NCBI GenBank assembly: GCA_963422675.2
Contig: CAXVYS010000024.1
Coordinates: 372,001-436,000, forward strand
Reading direction: 5' to 3'
DNA: 64,000 nt
DNA from: UBA4416 sp963422675
GTDB taxonomy: Bacteria; Bacteroidota; Bacteroidia; B-17B0; Aurantibacillaceae
The notes under the pieces are model-generated. The model did not search any database and was not told where the DNA came from. It saw only the letters and a list, made by a program, of their open reading frames with translations. Every line of letters begins with the position of its first letter. Position 1 is the first letter of the stretch. The position numbers and the translations under genes were made by a program. Below, in pieces: positions 26,124 through 36,132 of the stretch.

Positions 26124-27647
26124 ATGAGTAACATACGGCATATATTACGACTGCATTGTCAGAACCAAACACTTTCTGAAATAATCGTACAAACAGGAAT
26201 CCACCGACCGACATTAAATAAGATCATTAAAGATTTTAAAAATAGTGGGCTAAGTTTTAATGACATAAATGAACTGAACGATTCGGATCTGGATGATCTG
26301 TTTAAAAAACCAGAAACAAATCAGGGTGAACGATTGAAAATACTATACAGTTTATTTCCCTCTATTGATAAGGAACTTAAAAGGAAAGGAGTTTCCAAAA
26401 TGCTTCTATGGGAGGAGTATAAGCAAAAGTATCCTGAAGGATCAGGTAGAAGCACTTTTTTATTTCATTTCTCTCAATGGAAAGCCAGGACAAGTCCGGT
26501 TATGCGAATGCCTCATAAGATGGGAGACAAGTTATTTATAGATTTTGCAGGTGACAAGCTTTACATCACTGAAAAAGATGATGATAAGACAAAACTTGTC
26601 GAGGTATTTGTTGCCATATTAGGAGCCAGTCAACTAACTTATGTTGAAGCCGTGCGAAGTCAGAAGAAAGAGGATTTTATAATGGCGTGTGAAAATGCTC
26701 TGCAATACTATGGGGGTGCTCCCGCGGCTATTGTGCCGGATAATTTAAAATCAGCAGTGACGGAAAGTGATAAATATGAACCGACCATTAATGAAACTTT
26801 TGCTGATTTTGCGGAACACTATAACACTACCATTTTACCTGCCAGGGCTTATAAACCAAAAGATAAAGCCCTGGTGGAAATAGCGGTCAAAATTATGTAT
26901 TCTAGAGTATATGCAAAGCTAAGGGACAGGACATTTTACAGCATGGAAGAATTAAATGAGGCCATATTGATTTGTTTGGAAGAACATAATAACCAAATAG
27001 TCACTGGACGAAACCGCAGCAGAAGGCAGCATTTTGAAGAAGAGGAAAAGGATGTTTTAACACCTTTGCCGGATATGCACTATGAATTTAAAAAACAACT
27101 CTATGCTACCGTTGCAAAACATGGCCATGTCGCCCTAAGTCTTGATCGGCATTATTACAGTGTGCCACATCAATATATCGGAAAGAAAGTAAAAGTAACC
27201 TTTACGCCTTATAAGGTTGAAATATATCATAATTATGATCGGATTGCCTTGCATAAAAGGTGGCAAACACCGTTTAAATACACAACTGATAAAGAACACC
27301 TGCCCGCTACACATCGATTCGTCGCAGAAATGGAGCCTGATCGCTTTTTGAGATTGGCCAGCGAAATACATGATGATGTAAAAAATTATATCGGTTGTAT
27401 TCTTGAATTTGATACGCATCCGGAACAGCTTTTTAAAATGTGTACGGGAATATTAAACCTGGCAAAGAAATATGGTAATGAACGATTAACTAAGGCCTGT
27501 CAGCGTGCTTTTGATTTTGGGATTTATAATTATAAAACCGTAAAAAAGATTCTGGAAAACAGATTGGAAAAACATGAGGCTGATGAAGAATTAACCGAAT
27601 CTATGCCACAACATGACAATATTCGTGGAAGTGACTATTATAACTAA
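26124..27647 (+). CDS. istA: IS21 family transposase IstA
   Basis: A 507-residue DDE transposase. The N-terminus has a helix-turn-helix (L-S-E-I-I-V-Q-T-G-I-H-R-P-T-L-N-K-I-I, residues about 17-36). The integrase core has catalytic Asp in L-F-I-D-F-A-G near residue 140, Asp in I-V-P-D-N-L-K-S near residue 207, and Glu in A-L-V-E-I-A near residue 252. A Mu-type C-terminal domain follows. The gene is intact and typical in length. It is followed 20 bp later by istB, its helper ATPase. Confidence 0.95.
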   Translation: MSNIRHILRLHCQNQTLSEIIVQTGIHRPTLNKIIKDFKNSGLSFNDINELNDSDLDDLFKKPETNQGERLKILYSLFPSIDKELKRKGVSKMLLWEEYKQKYPEGSGRSTFLFHFSQWKARTSPVMRMPHKMGDKLFIDFAGDKLYITEKDDDKTKLVEVFVAILGASQLTYVEAVRSQKKEDFIMACENALQYYGGAPAAIVPDNLKSAVTESDKYEPTINETFADFAEHYNTTILPARAYKPKDKALVEIAVKIMYSRVYAKLRDRTFYSMEELNEAILICLEEHNNQIVTGRNRSRRQHFEEEEKDVLTPLPDMHYEFKKQLYATVAKHGHVALSLDRHYYSVPHQYIGKKVKVTFTPYKVEIYHNYDRIALHKRWQTPFKYTTDKEHLPATHRFVAEMEPDRFLRLASEIHDDVKNYIGCILEFDTHPEQLFKMCTGILNLAKKYGNERLTKACQRAFDFGIYNYKTVKKILENRLEKHEADEELTESMPQHDNIRGSDYYN

Positions 27648-27667
27648 AAACAAAAAAACAAAAACAA

Positions 27668-28420
27668 ATGAACGAAGCAACTTTAGAGAAAATGCGAAAA
27701 ATGAACTTCTTTGGAATGTTCAGAGCATTTAAAACAAGTCTTGAATCCGGCAAAACTGAGAACTATACCCAGGACGAAATGATAGCCCATCTTATAGAAT
27801 CAGAATGGGATGACCGACGCAACCGGGGAATTGACCGGCAGATTAAAAATGCCCGATTTAGATACAAAGCTTCTTTGGAAGAGCTCAATTACAAGCAGGA
27901 TCGTAACCTGGACAAAAATGAGTTGATGAGATTTGGTGATTGTTCGTTTATCGGGAAGAATGAGAACATCCTAATTACTGGAAGTACTGGGATAGGTAAA
28001 AGCTTTATAGCTTCCGCTATTGGGCAACAGGCTTGTTGTTTGGGCTATAGAGTTTTATACCATAATACAGCCAAACTTATTGGAAGACTAAAAATTGCCA
28101 AAGCAGATGGGTCTTACCCAAGAGAGGTAGCAAAAATAGAAAGACAAAACCTTCTGATACTGGATGATTTTGGCATTCAGCCTTTCGATGCGCAAGGAAG
28201 AGGGATGTTAATGGAAATTATTGAAGATCGTCATGGCAAAGGCTCTATTATAATAACGTCTCAGGTTCCGGTCAATAAATGGTACGACATTATTGGAGAT
28301 AAAACAATGGCTGACGCCATTTTAGATAGAATAATACATCAGGCGCACCGAATAGAATTAAAAGGTGAATCTATGCGAAAGAGAATGAAAATAGATAAAA
28401 AAGAAGAAACATCGGCCTAA
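27668..28420 (+). CDS. istB: IS21 helper ATPase IstB
   Basis: A 250-residue AAA+ ATPase of the IstB/DnaC class. Walker A is G-S-T-G-I-G-K-S near residue 106 and Walker B is L-L-I-L-D-D-F-G near residue 166. It assists the transposase in target selection and strand transfer. It is intact, co-transcribed with istA, and followed by a 16-bp perfect hairpin terminator. Confidence 0.95.
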   Translation: MNEATLEKMRKMNFFGMFRAFKTSLESGKTENYTQDEMIAHLIESEWDDRRNRGIDRQIKNARFRYKASLEELNYKQDRNLDKNELMRFGDCSFIGKNENILITGSTGIGKSFIASAIGQQACCLGYRVLYHNTAKLIGRLKIAKADGSYPREVAKIERQNLLILDDFGIQPFDAQGRGMLMEIIEDRHGKGSIIITSQVPVNKWYDIIGDKTMADAILDRIIHQAHRIELKGESMRKRMKIDKKEETSA

Positions 28421-28445
28421 AGAACAAGTAGAATGTTGGATGAAT

Positions 28446-28485
28446 TAATAAAGTGCAGCAGTATTTTTCCTGCTGCACTTTATTA
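28446..28485 (+). terminator. hairpin after istB
   Basis: A perfect 16-bp stem (TAATAAAGTGCAGCAG and its complement) with an 8-nt loop, 25 bp after istB. The T run is weak on both sides, but position and stability fit a bidirectional terminator between convergent genes. Confidence 0.7.
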
Positions 28486-28551
28486 AACTATTCTTTAGAA
28501 ACAATTGATACAATATAATTAAAGAAAAAGTGTACGATAAGGAAATATTAA

Positions 28552-28812
28552 TCAATCAAAACCTTCAGAAAAAAATTCATCAATACTCATCCCAAAGGCA
28601 TTGATAATCTTAACAAGTGAGCCGAAACGAATATCTTCGCCACGTTCATATCTACCGAATTGCGCTCTCGAAATTTCATTTTCATAGGCGAAATATTCAT
28701 AACTGGTATAACCGCTTTTAATCCGCAGCTGTTTTATCCGTGCTCCTAGCTTTTTAAGAGACTCTTCTTTTGTTAATGTCTTTTTGACAGCCTTTTTTGT
28801 GCTTTTTCTCAC
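28552..28812 (-). CDS. XRE-family HTH regulator, paralog 1
   Basis: An 86-residue DNA-binding protein with a lysine-rich N-terminal tail (residues 1-24) and a Cro/CI-type helix-turn-helix (G-A-R-I-K-Q-L-R to I-D-E-F-F). The motif R-A-Q-F-G-R-Y-E-R-G is the recognition-helix region. It is closely related to the protein encoded at 60089-60415 (about 65 aligned residues, including Y-E-x-F-A-Y and R-A-Q-x-G-R-Y-E-R-G). It stands alone between the IS21 element and the response regulator, and is a probable island regulator. Confidence 0.85.
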   Translation of the reverse strand: MRKSTKKAVKKTLTKEESLKKLGARIKQLRIKSGYTSYEYFAYENEISRAQFGRYERGEDIRFGSLVKIINAFGMSIDEFFSEGFD

Positions 28813-29072
28813 GATATAAATTTCTCACTTCTCTCTCATAAAAGTTACCCTCTATACTATCATCTAAATAATACGTATCATATTAGTATCTTTTTAATTA
28901 ATTTATACATTTGCTTATTGTTTTATGAACAGTATTTGAAACTGTTGGTAAAACTAAAGAGCCACTTTGGGACAGAGTAGCTAAATCTCCACTCCGATTT
29001 TTTTGCACTAATGAGTGGATAGATTTTATTAAAGCATTTTTATTAATAATTTTAGATACACCATATTTTGTA

Positions 29073-29729
29073 ATGGAAAAAACTATAAAAGTAGCAATCG
29101 CTGATGATCACAGGCTTGTTAGGGAAGGAATAACAGCGTTGCTTCAAATTTTCAAAAATGTTTCGGTTGTGTGTACTGCCGAAAATGGACAAGAGTTATT
29201 TGTAGCTTTAAAAAAAATAAAAGTAGATATTGTTTTATTAGACATTAAGATGCCAATTATGAACGGCAGGCAGGTGCTGGAAAAATTAAAGGCCAGGTAT
29301 CCTGGTACTAAAGCTATCATGATTTCTATGGAATACGATAGTGTAATTATAGCTGATTTTATTGGATTAGGAGCAAGCGCGTTTCTTCCAAAGAATTCTG
29401 AAGTTGAGGAGTTAATCAAGACCATTACCCATGTACATCAATACGGACACTTTTACAACGCTTATGTATCAAAAGTTGTTTCGCAAAATAAGAATCAAAA
29501 GCAAGACATTAAACTGATGCCTAAAATAGATTTAACGCATAAGGAATTAAAAATAGTTGAGTTACTACAAAGTAATATGTCGAATTTAGAAATAGCTGAG
29601 GTATTATCTATTAGTGAACGAACTATTGAATGGCATCGTGCAAACTTGCTTCGAAAAACGGGAATGAAAAATCTCGCTGCGCTTTCAGTTTGGGTAACTC
29701 AAAGGCACTTCCTGACGTCAAAAAATTGA
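29073..29729 (+). CDS. NarL/FixJ-type response regulator
   Basis: A 218-residue two-domain regulator. The receiver has the acidic pair D-D-H near residues 11-13, the phospho-acceptor Asp in L-L-D-I-K-M-P near residue 57, and Lys in F-L-P-K-N-S near residue 109. The LuxR-type helix-turn-helix is seen in L-E-I-A-E-V-L-S-I-S-E-R-T-I-E-W-H-R-A-N-L-L-R-K. No histidine kinase gene is nearby, so it is an orphan and must be driven by a kinase elsewhere or by another signal. A terminator follows at once. Confidence 0.92.
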   Translation: MEKTIKVAIADDHRLVREGITALLQIFKNVSVVCTAENGQELFVALKKIKVDIVLLDIKMPIMNGRQVLEKLKARYPGTKAIMISMEYDSVIIADFIGLGASAFLPKNSEVEELIKTITHVHQYGHFYNAYVSKVVSQNKNQKQDIKLMPKIDLTHKELKIVELLQSNMSNLEIAEVLSISERTIEWHRANLLRKTGMKNLAALSVWVTQRHFLTSKN

Positions 29730-29738
29730 GATTCACCG

Positions 29739-29766
29739 CAAAAGCCCGTAAAATTACGGGCTTTTG
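29739..29766 (+). terminator. terminator after response regulator
   Basis: A perfect 13-bp stem CAAAAGCCCGTAA/TTACGGGCTTTTG with a 2-nt loop, 10 bp after the stop. It lacks a long T tract beyond the stem's own T run. Confidence 0.8.
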
Positions 29767-29865
29767 CCCTAATTTTAGGAGTTGATAGGGCATTAAATAA
29801 TATTATATTGTCCCTGTAATTTTACTTATTAATTTAAAATTTAATAAGACAAAGAGCAGGGTTTA

Positions 29866-30390
29866 ATGAGAAATGTAAATCTATTTGAATTAGAACAGTC
29901 CTTACAACCATATTTGCATTTATGGAATGAATGGAGTAATTCTAAGGCTTGTTCGCTCACAGAAGATGAAATTTACACAATAAGCAGTCTCCGAAACATT
30001 AACTACCGGATTTCAACTGAAGGGGTTAACGTTAACCTGTTTCATCAAAAGGCAGAATTTTTCACAACCCTCCATCAAAAACTCATTAAGGATTACCCAA
30101 AGTACCAGGCATGGGTAATCGTAAGGTTTCACTCTTTATTGGTTTATGTCGGCCTTCATTTTAACCCCGGCCAGTCTTTCACCGCAGACATTCAACCACT
30201 CAACATATCCAAAAATTTAAAAGACAGCTTGCTACAATTTAATATCAAAACATTAAACGGTTTTTTTATTCCCGAAAACGAAAAGAAATATAAAGCGATC
30301 GGAACGTTTGAAAAAGTTTGTAGTGTTATTAAATGTGCAGGTGCTGAATCAAAAAAGAAAACCCACAGAAGGGAGGTGCCTCTGAAATGA
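29866..30390 (+). CDS. hypothetical protein, 174 residues
   Basis: A soluble-looking protein with no signal peptide and no family I recognise. It has a helical N-terminal half with Trp-Asn-Glu-Trp near residue 20, a more hydrophobic middle (W-V-I-V-R-F-H-S-L-L-V-Y-V) near residue 83, and a basic C-terminal tail (K-K-K-T-H-R-R). It precedes the large T9SS protein by 78 bp on the same strand, so co-expression is possible. Codon use is like the neighbours, supporting a real gene. Confidence 0.6.
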   Translation: MRNVNLFELEQSLQPYLHLWNEWSNSKACSLTEDEIYTISSLRNINYRISTEGVNVNLFHQKAEFFTTLHQKLIKDYPKYQAWVIVRFHSLLVYVGLHFNPGQSFTADIQPLNISKNLKDSLLQFNIKTLNGFFIPENEKKYKAIGTFEKVCSVIKCAGAESKKKTHRREVPLK

Positions 30391-30467
30391 AGCAGGACAA
30401 GCAAATGAACGGTTTAACTCAGAAAATAAATTTTTAATAAAACATTAACCTAAAAAATTAAAAACAC

Positions 30468-33400
30468 ATGATAAAAAAAATAATTCTATGCGTAGTAACC
30501 CTATTGGTTATAACCGCAAAGGCGCAATTCACAGTAACGCCTCCATCACCATCTTCTCCTCACGTAGTGCCGAATATCGATTGGATAACCTATTACAGCG
30601 ATAGGGCAAATATTTACAACTCGGCAAGTGCGATAGATGCGGATAACAATGTTTACACTACCGGAAACATTTTTACTTCCACCAGCAACAGCAATCTAAT
30701 TATACAAAAAAGGGATTCGCTTGGTACTTTATTATGGACGTATTTGTACCCATACAGCACAGGTATTAATAACGGTGCGGCTATCACGGTCGTTAACGGG
30801 CATGTGTATGTTGCGGGTGAAAGCCTGGGCACAAGCACCGGGCAGGATTTTGTCACCATTCATTTAGATCCGTCAGGCTCACTTTTTTTTGCTAACCGTT
30901 ATAATAATTCAAATCATGATGATAAAGCGGTAAGTATTAAAGTAGACGCAAGCGGTAATGTTTACACACTGGGTACCAGTCGAAACTCAGCAGGTAACGA
31001 CGATATTGTAACCATCGGCTATTCGTCTAACGGGACACTGCTTTGGCAAAATAATTTTAACTCAATTGGCACAAATGAAACGGCCACTGGGCTTGCCATT
31101 GCCGGTTCGGTACTTTTTGTAACAGGCACTACCATAAACAGTTCTGGTAATACGGATATCGTTACTTACCAGCTTGATATTTCTAATGGTGGTAATAATT
31201 GGACAACCATCACCGGAGGCACCGCAGCTGGTAATGATAAAAGCGGCGCCATCATTATTTCAGGGCAGGATGCACTGGTATGTGGCACGGTGTACAATAA
31301 TACCACCGGCAATGATCATACACTTATTCGCTACAATGGCTCAAATGGTGCTGTTATTTACAAAGCGGATTATGATTTTGCGAATGGCGATAATGGCGCC
31401 ACGGCTTTGGTAAGAGATTCAACAGGCAATGTAGCTGTTACCGGTTATGCCTTAAATGGCACATTATATGAATACCATACGGTGTTTTATGATAGTACCG
31501 GCACTAGTGGATGGGTGCATAAAATGCCAACCTACCGTACCGGAATGCAGGTAAGCCCAAAAATAGCCTGTGATTCGGTGGCAGCACATTTTTATATATG
31601 CGGAGAAATACTGAACGCTACACCTGACATCCTCGTTTACCAAATTACGCCTACAGGTAGTACAGGCTGGAAAAAATCAATGGATGGAAGTTTGCAACAA
31701 ACTGACTTTGCGACTAATATTTGTGTGAACGGTGCAGGGATCGTGTATTTATCTGCCTTAAGCGCAAACAGTGCAGCCAGGTATGATATTACTACAATTA
31801 AGATCGGTCAAACTCCTGTTTATGTTCCGGCTGATTACGGCACACCCGAGTTGAAAGATGATCGGTTTGTGTTTCAGCAAAACCACGGGCAGCTCTTACA
31901 TCCTAATGGGACTTCTGTTATTGAACATGAAGTGGGTTTTTATAATCAGGGTACAAACCCTTCTTATTATTTTAATAATACCGGCATTGGCCATATTTTA
32001 ATAGACCGGGATACGATACTGGATTCGCTGGTGAGGGTTGATTTGAAAATACTTGGTGGAAACACTTTTGCCGATATGTATAGTTATGAGCCAGTTGAAG
32101 CAAAAAAACATTATTTTACAGATTCCAACCGAAGTATTACGGATGTAAACAGTTATGCCCGCTTGTTCATACCAAACATTTATCCGAATGTGGATCTGCA
32201 CCACTACTCAAACACAAGCGGTTTAAAATCTTATTTTGTATTTAAGATCCCCGGCGAATCGATACCGGGTATGCGTTTGCTGGTGGATGGTGCCAACAGC
32301 ACCACTATTAATAGCGACGGCAATTTGATTGCCTCAACAGATTTAGGCGACATAAACATGGGTTTGCCAACTGCCTACCAGGCCACGTTTAACCCGACCA
32401 GCATGAGCTACGTTACATTGCCCTTAACAGCGAACTGGAACCATATAAGTGGTAATATGTATAATTTCAGCGTTACCGGCGCCATACCTTTTTGGCCGGT
32501 AGTGGTGTATCTATCTAAACCCGGTGCAACAAGCGCCACACCTGCGCCACCAATTGGTAATTTATATTGGTCGTCATTTGTTGGTGACCAGGGGCAAGAT
32601 CAGATAAAGTGCAGTAAAACAGATGCTCGGGATAATTTCTACATTGGTGGTTCCACAACATCAATTAATTATCCGGTTGTAGGGCCATTTCAAAGTGCTG
32701 CTCCTTTAGCATCAAGTGCTACATATGGTGTTATAAACAGGTTTGATAAATTTGGTGAATTGAAATATGGCACATATTATGGTGGCGCTGGTTCTAATTG
32801 TGGTACGGCGCGCACAGAGGTAAATGGCATTGCCATTGATAGTTTATATAACATTTACATGGTTGGTTTTACCAATTCTAAAAACATGAAAATTCAACCA
32901 AAATCAGGTGCTATCAGTTTTACAACCAATGCTTCTACAAGCAGTAATTGCTTTAACGCTTTTATTGCCAAGCTTAATCCTTCGGGAAATGCTATACATT
33001 TTTCAAGCTATTATGGCGGCACTGGAGATGAAGCGTTTAACTGCGTAAGGTATAAAAACGGACAAATTTTTATTGGTGGAAGTTCAGACTCACCAACAAT
33101 CACTTTGGTAAACCCGCAGCCAAACACATTCCAAATCACAAGCGGTGCAGGGATGTATATGCACATAGATACTACCGGGGCTGTAAAACATAATACAAAA
33201 TTACAGCAACGTATTGTTGCAGCAGACGTTGACAATCAAGGTAATTTTTACATGGTATCGAACGGCGCCAGTGGCGTAGTGCCAATTATAGCACCTGCCA
33301 GTAGTTTTTACACACACAATTATATAGGTAATTGGGACTGGGCTTTGCAGCGCTTTAGTCCTGCTGATTCTTTAACCTGGTCAACGCAAATCGGTGGTAC

Positions 33401-34310
33401 GGGATATGATTATGTTAACGGGATTTGTATAAGGGATAGTGTTATGGTACTTTGCGGTAATGGCTCAAGCACAAACTGGCCATTCGTAAAAACAGCCAGT
33501 GATTCGGGTGATGTGGCTTTTGGCGGTGTCGGTTCAAACGATGTTCAGCTAATAAAATTTAACTTAAAAGCCGGTAATATATTGTGGAGCGCTTATCACG
33601 GAACTAAAAATAACGAATTGGCTGCCGCAGTGGCTTTAGATAAAGACTATAACTTGTTTGTTACAGGTGCAGTAGACGGAGGGTACAGTTTTAAAACCCT
33701 TGCATATAGTGGTTATTACCAACAAAATGTCAATATAGGCACTGATGGCTTTTTATTAGGATATAATAGCAAAAATCAAAGACGATGGACAACTTTTTTT
33801 GGTTCTCTTACTTCCGGAAATGGGTTTAACAATGATTCCCCGACAAGCGTGGCTATTAATAATGACAATAAGCTATTTATTTCCGGTGCAACTAATGTCA
33901 AAAATAATTCTTTACCCCTTGTGAGGTGGAACAACGTATGTTATTACGATTCCGTGGTGGCAGACTTATATCCTAGTCCTCTTAATGATGGCTTTACCTC
34001 CATGTTTGATGTTACCGAATTTAAAATTGTTGGTATTAATGAATATTCCAAAACGGAAAAATACAACGGTGTGAGTTTGTTTCCTAACCCGAATAACGGT
34101 ATATTTAGTGTTAAATTTACTGAGCAGCCACAAGAAACCTATAACCTGAGCGTTATTAATGTGATGGGCCAAACCGTTTATCAAAAACAGAATGTGAAAC
34201 CTGAAGGGGATTTGTTGAATATCGACCTTGGCAATTTAAGCAAGGGCATTTATTTAATAAACATAAGTGATTCAAAGCGCACTGGTACTCTTAAATTCGT
34301 TATACATTAA
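30468..34310 (+). CDS. secreted SBBP/beta-propeller protein with T9SS domain
   Basis: A 1280-residue exported protein. The signal peptide (residues 1-19) ends in A-K-A. The N-terminal third has repeats of the form V-D-A-S-G-N-V-Y-T-x-G-T, typical of SBBP-like or quinoprotein beta-propellers. The middle (about residues 460-690) has F-V-F-Q-Q-N-H-G-Q-L and Y-P-N-V-D-L-H-H-Y segments found in large Bacteroidota surface proteins. The next part again has propeller repeats (Y-Y-G-G-x-G-x-x). A T9SS sorting domain (L-F-P-N-P-N-N-G-I-F) closes it. It overlaps the next gene by 1 bp (TAATG), so the two are coupled. Confidence 0.88.
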   Translation: MIKKIILCVVTLLVITAKAQFTVTPPSPSSPHVVPNIDWITYYSDRANIYNSASAIDADNNVYTTGNIFTSTSNSNLIIQKRDSLGTLLWTYLYPYSTGINNGAAITVVNGHVYVAGESLGTSTGQDFVTIHLDPSGSLFFANRYNNSNHDDKAVSIKVDASGNVYTLGTSRNSAGNDDIVTIGYSSNGTLLWQNNFNSIGTNETATGLAIAGSVLFVTGTTINSSGNTDIVTYQLDISNGGNNWTTITGGTAAGNDKSGAIIISGQDALVCGTVYNNTTGNDHTLIRYNGSNGAVIYKADYDFANGDNGATALVRDSTGNVAVTGYALNGTLYEYHTVFYDSTGTSGWVHKMPTYRTGMQVSPKIACDSVAAHFYICGEILNATPDILVYQITPTGSTGWKKSMDGSLQQTDFATNICVNGAGIVYLSALSANSAARYDITTIKIGQTPVYVPADYGTPELKDDRFVFQQNHGQLLHPNGTSVIEHEVGFYNQGTNPSYYFNNTGIGHILIDRDTILDSLVRVDLKILGGNTFADMYSYEPVEAKKHYFTDSNRSITDVNSYARLFIPNIYPNVDLHHYSNTSGLKSYFVFKIPGESIPGMRLLVDGANSTTINSDGNLIASTDLGDINMGLPTAYQATFNPTSMSYVTLPLTANWNHISGNMYNFSVTGAIPFWPVVVYLSKPGATSATPAPPIGNLYWSSFVGDQGQDQIKCSKTDARDNFYIGGSTTSINYPVVGPFQSAAPLASSATYGVINRFDKFGELKYGTYYGGAGSNCGTARTEVNGIAIDSLYNIYMVGFTNSKNMKIQPKSGAISFTTNASTSSNCFNAFIAKLNPSGNAIHFSSYYGGTGDEAFNCVRYKNGQIFIGGSSDSPTITLVNPQPNTFQITSGAGMYMHIDTTGAVKHNTKLQQRIVAADVDNQGNFYMVSNGASGVVPIIAPASSFYTHNYIGNWDWALQRFSPADSLTWSTQIGGTGYDYVNGICIRDSVMVLCGNGSSTNWPFVKTASDSGDVAFGGVGSNDVQLIKFNLKAGNILWSAYHGTKNNELAAAVALDKDYNLFVTGAVDGGYSFKTLAYSGYYQQNVNIGTDGFLLGYNSKNQRRWTTFFGSLTSGNGFNNDSPTSVAINNDNKLFISGATNVKNNSLPLVRWNNVCYYDSVVADLYPSPLNDGFTSMFDVTEFKIVGINEYSKTEKYNGVSLFPNPNNGIFSVKFTEQPQETYNLSVINVMGQTVYQKQNVKPEGDLLNIDLGNLSKGIYLINISDSKRTGTLKFVIH

Positions 34311-35761
34311 TGAAAAAACATCTTTTATATTTTTATTTGCTTGCTTCATTCTTCGGAATGGGGCAGGCAATTAAATTTGGGAAACTTGGTAGCGGACTTG
34401 AAAACAATGGTTATTATTCGCCGGTTCGCTCAATATTCTATGATACACTTGATAAAAAACTATATGCCGCAGGGCAGTTTAACACAACTGGTGATGGAAA
34501 AACAGTTTGGGGTGCAGCTGTTTGGCACAATAATATATGGGATAGCTTAAGAGGTGGTTTCACACAATTTCCTCAATCTGTACCCGGAATTGCCGACGCA
34601 GGAACCTATACATGGAAAATTATCAGATTTCAGAATAAAATCTATTTTGCCGGCGGGATTGTTTGGGTCAATGGACACAATCAATATCATATGGGGGTTT
34701 GGAATGGTAATAACTGGGATTATCCTATTGCGCAACCCCCAAATGGGGATGTAAAAGACCTTGTAGTTTATAATAATACCTTGTACGCCTGTGGAGATTT
34801 TACAAAGTTCGGTAATACAACCTGCAATTATGTCGCTAAGTTTGATGGGATAAGCTGGCAACCGGTAGGCGATTTTTCAAAATTCCATTTGGCCAACCAT
34901 CCACCGGCACAGATGAATGCCATACAGGTTTATAACAATGAAATATACGTAGGTGGCGCTTTTGATGATACAACAGGGATGTCCCAGAATATCGCAAAAT
35001 TTGATGGCACAAAATGGGCAAGCGTTGGCACTGGAATAAGACAAGGCGGAGTAAATTCAGTATTTGCCTTAGAGGAATTTAACCATAAATTATATATAGG
35101 TGGGCGCTTTGGTAGATCTCAGGAAATTCCCGGTGAAAGCATGGTAATATGGAATGGTAGTGAGTATAAAGAAGTGAATTCAAATAATATTAATGGAGGG
35201 CAAATATCTACTTTTAAAAAGCATAAGAACAAACTATTCGTTACCGGTTATTTTGATAAATATGGGCCTTTAACTGCTTATAATGTGTTTTATATTGATA
35301 CCAGTAATAATGGCTGCGTAATTGATCGTTTGAACGATTCTTATGGGGATCTTACTACAATGTATAATATTGAACGAATAGATTTTATAAACGACAGCTT
35401 AGTTGTTGCTGGATTGTTTACCAAGCTGGATACTGTGTATGCTAATGATATTGGTGTAATAACGAATTACGATAATGGCAGCTCCTGCGTATACGTTGGT
35501 ATAAAAGAAAACATATTTGAAAATGATTTGATTAAAGTATATCCTAACCCGGTAAAAGATAAATTAAACATAGAATTAAGCATAGCAGGGCTTCCCGGCA
35601 CCAGGCTTACACTTATTAATTCTTTAGGGCAAATGGTCTATTTATCTGAAGAGGTCGAACAAAATCAGGAAATTGATCTTAGCTCCCTGGCAAGAGGTAT
35701 TTATTATTTAAAGATCAATAACAGTTCTCAGCAAAAAGTAGTCAAAATTATTAAAGACTAA
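34310..35761 (+). CDS. secreted beta-propeller protein with T9SS domain
   Basis: A 483-residue exported protein with a signal peptide (residues 1-20). Repeats of the type Y-N-N-x-x-Y-x-x-G-x-F and N-x-A-K-F-D-G-x-x-W-x-x-V-G occur four or five times (about residues 50-390), pointing to a kelch-like or galactose-oxidase-like propeller. A type A T9SS sorting domain follows (V-Y-P-N-P-V-K-D-K, then G-I-Y-Y-L-K-I and a basic end). Its start overlaps the stop of the preceding T9SS gene by 1 bp, so the two are probably made together as surface or secreted partners. Confidence 0.88.
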   Translation: MKKHLLYFYLLASFFGMGQAIKFGKLGSGLENNGYYSPVRSIFYDTLDKKLYAAGQFNTTGDGKTVWGAAVWHNNIWDSLRGGFTQFPQSVPGIADAGTYTWKIIRFQNKIYFAGGIVWVNGHNQYHMGVWNGNNWDYPIAQPPNGDVKDLVVYNNTLYACGDFTKFGNTTCNYVAKFDGISWQPVGDFSKFHLANHPPAQMNAIQVYNNEIYVGGAFDDTTGMSQNIAKFDGTKWASVGTGIRQGGVNSVFALEEFNHKLYIGGRFGRSQEIPGESMVIWNGSEYKEVNSNNINGGQISTFKKHKNKLFVTGYFDKYGPLTAYNVFYIDTSNNGCVIDRLNDSYGDLTTMYNIERIDFINDSLVVAGLFTKLDTVYANDIGVITNYDNGSSCVYVGIKENIFENDLIKVYPNPVKDKLNIELSIAGLPGTRLTLINSLGQMVYLSEEVEQNQEIDLSSLARGIYYLKINNSSQQKVVKIIKD

Positions 35762-35790
35762 TTCATTTTGGCACGTATTAGCCAATTTTA

Positions 35791-36132
35791 TTAATCAAGA
35801 TGGGCATCGATTGCTGAGATAAGGCCATCGGCGTTGAAGGTAAAGTTCAATCCACCTGTTTCATGTCCAAAGTCACCGGTAAAATCAACTTGAGCCTTCG
35901 CTTGCCGATTGTCTAGTACCTTCAAGGATTCTAATTTGGTCACTGTATGGTAACCAACGAAAAATTTCTCGAGGTATTTACGGACACCCGCAGTGTTCTT
36001 AAATTTTTCACCAACAGAAACATCATCAATTACTGCATTATCTGCAAATAATGCGACTGCTGTCTTCACATCAAACTCATTCGTTGCATTGATAAATTGT
36101 TGAATGACTTTTTTAATATTGACCTCTTTCAT
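35791..36132 (-). CDS. NTF2-like/SnoaL-like protein
   Basis: A 113-residue single-domain protein of the NTF2 fold. It has F-I-N-A-T-N-E-F-D-V-K-T-A-V-A-L-F-A-D-N-A-V-I-D-D near the N-terminus, an F-F-V-G-Y-H-T-V centre and a D-F-x-x-D-x-G-H-E-T-G-G-L-x-F-x-F-x-x-D-G-L-I segment. Such proteins bind small ligands or act as isomerases or dehydratases. It is convergent with the T9SS pair and isolated. Confidence 0.8.
   Translation of the reverse strand: MKEVNIKKVIQQFINATNEFDVKTAVALFADNAVIDDVSVGEKFKNTAGVRKYLEKFFVGYHTVTKLESLKVLDNRQAKAQVDFTGDFGHETGGLNFTFNADGLISAIDAHLD

Larger units (their letters stand above)
26124..28420 (+). mobile_element. IS21-family insertion sequence (core genes)
   Basis: The istA and istB pair defines an IS21-type element. 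I could not identify its terminal inverted repeats with confidence; the flanks at 25866-26123 and 28421-28551 hold no obvious matched ends, although TGTA-ATTGTTT-like sequences occur on each side. Both genes are intact, so the element may be active. Confidence 0.75.
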
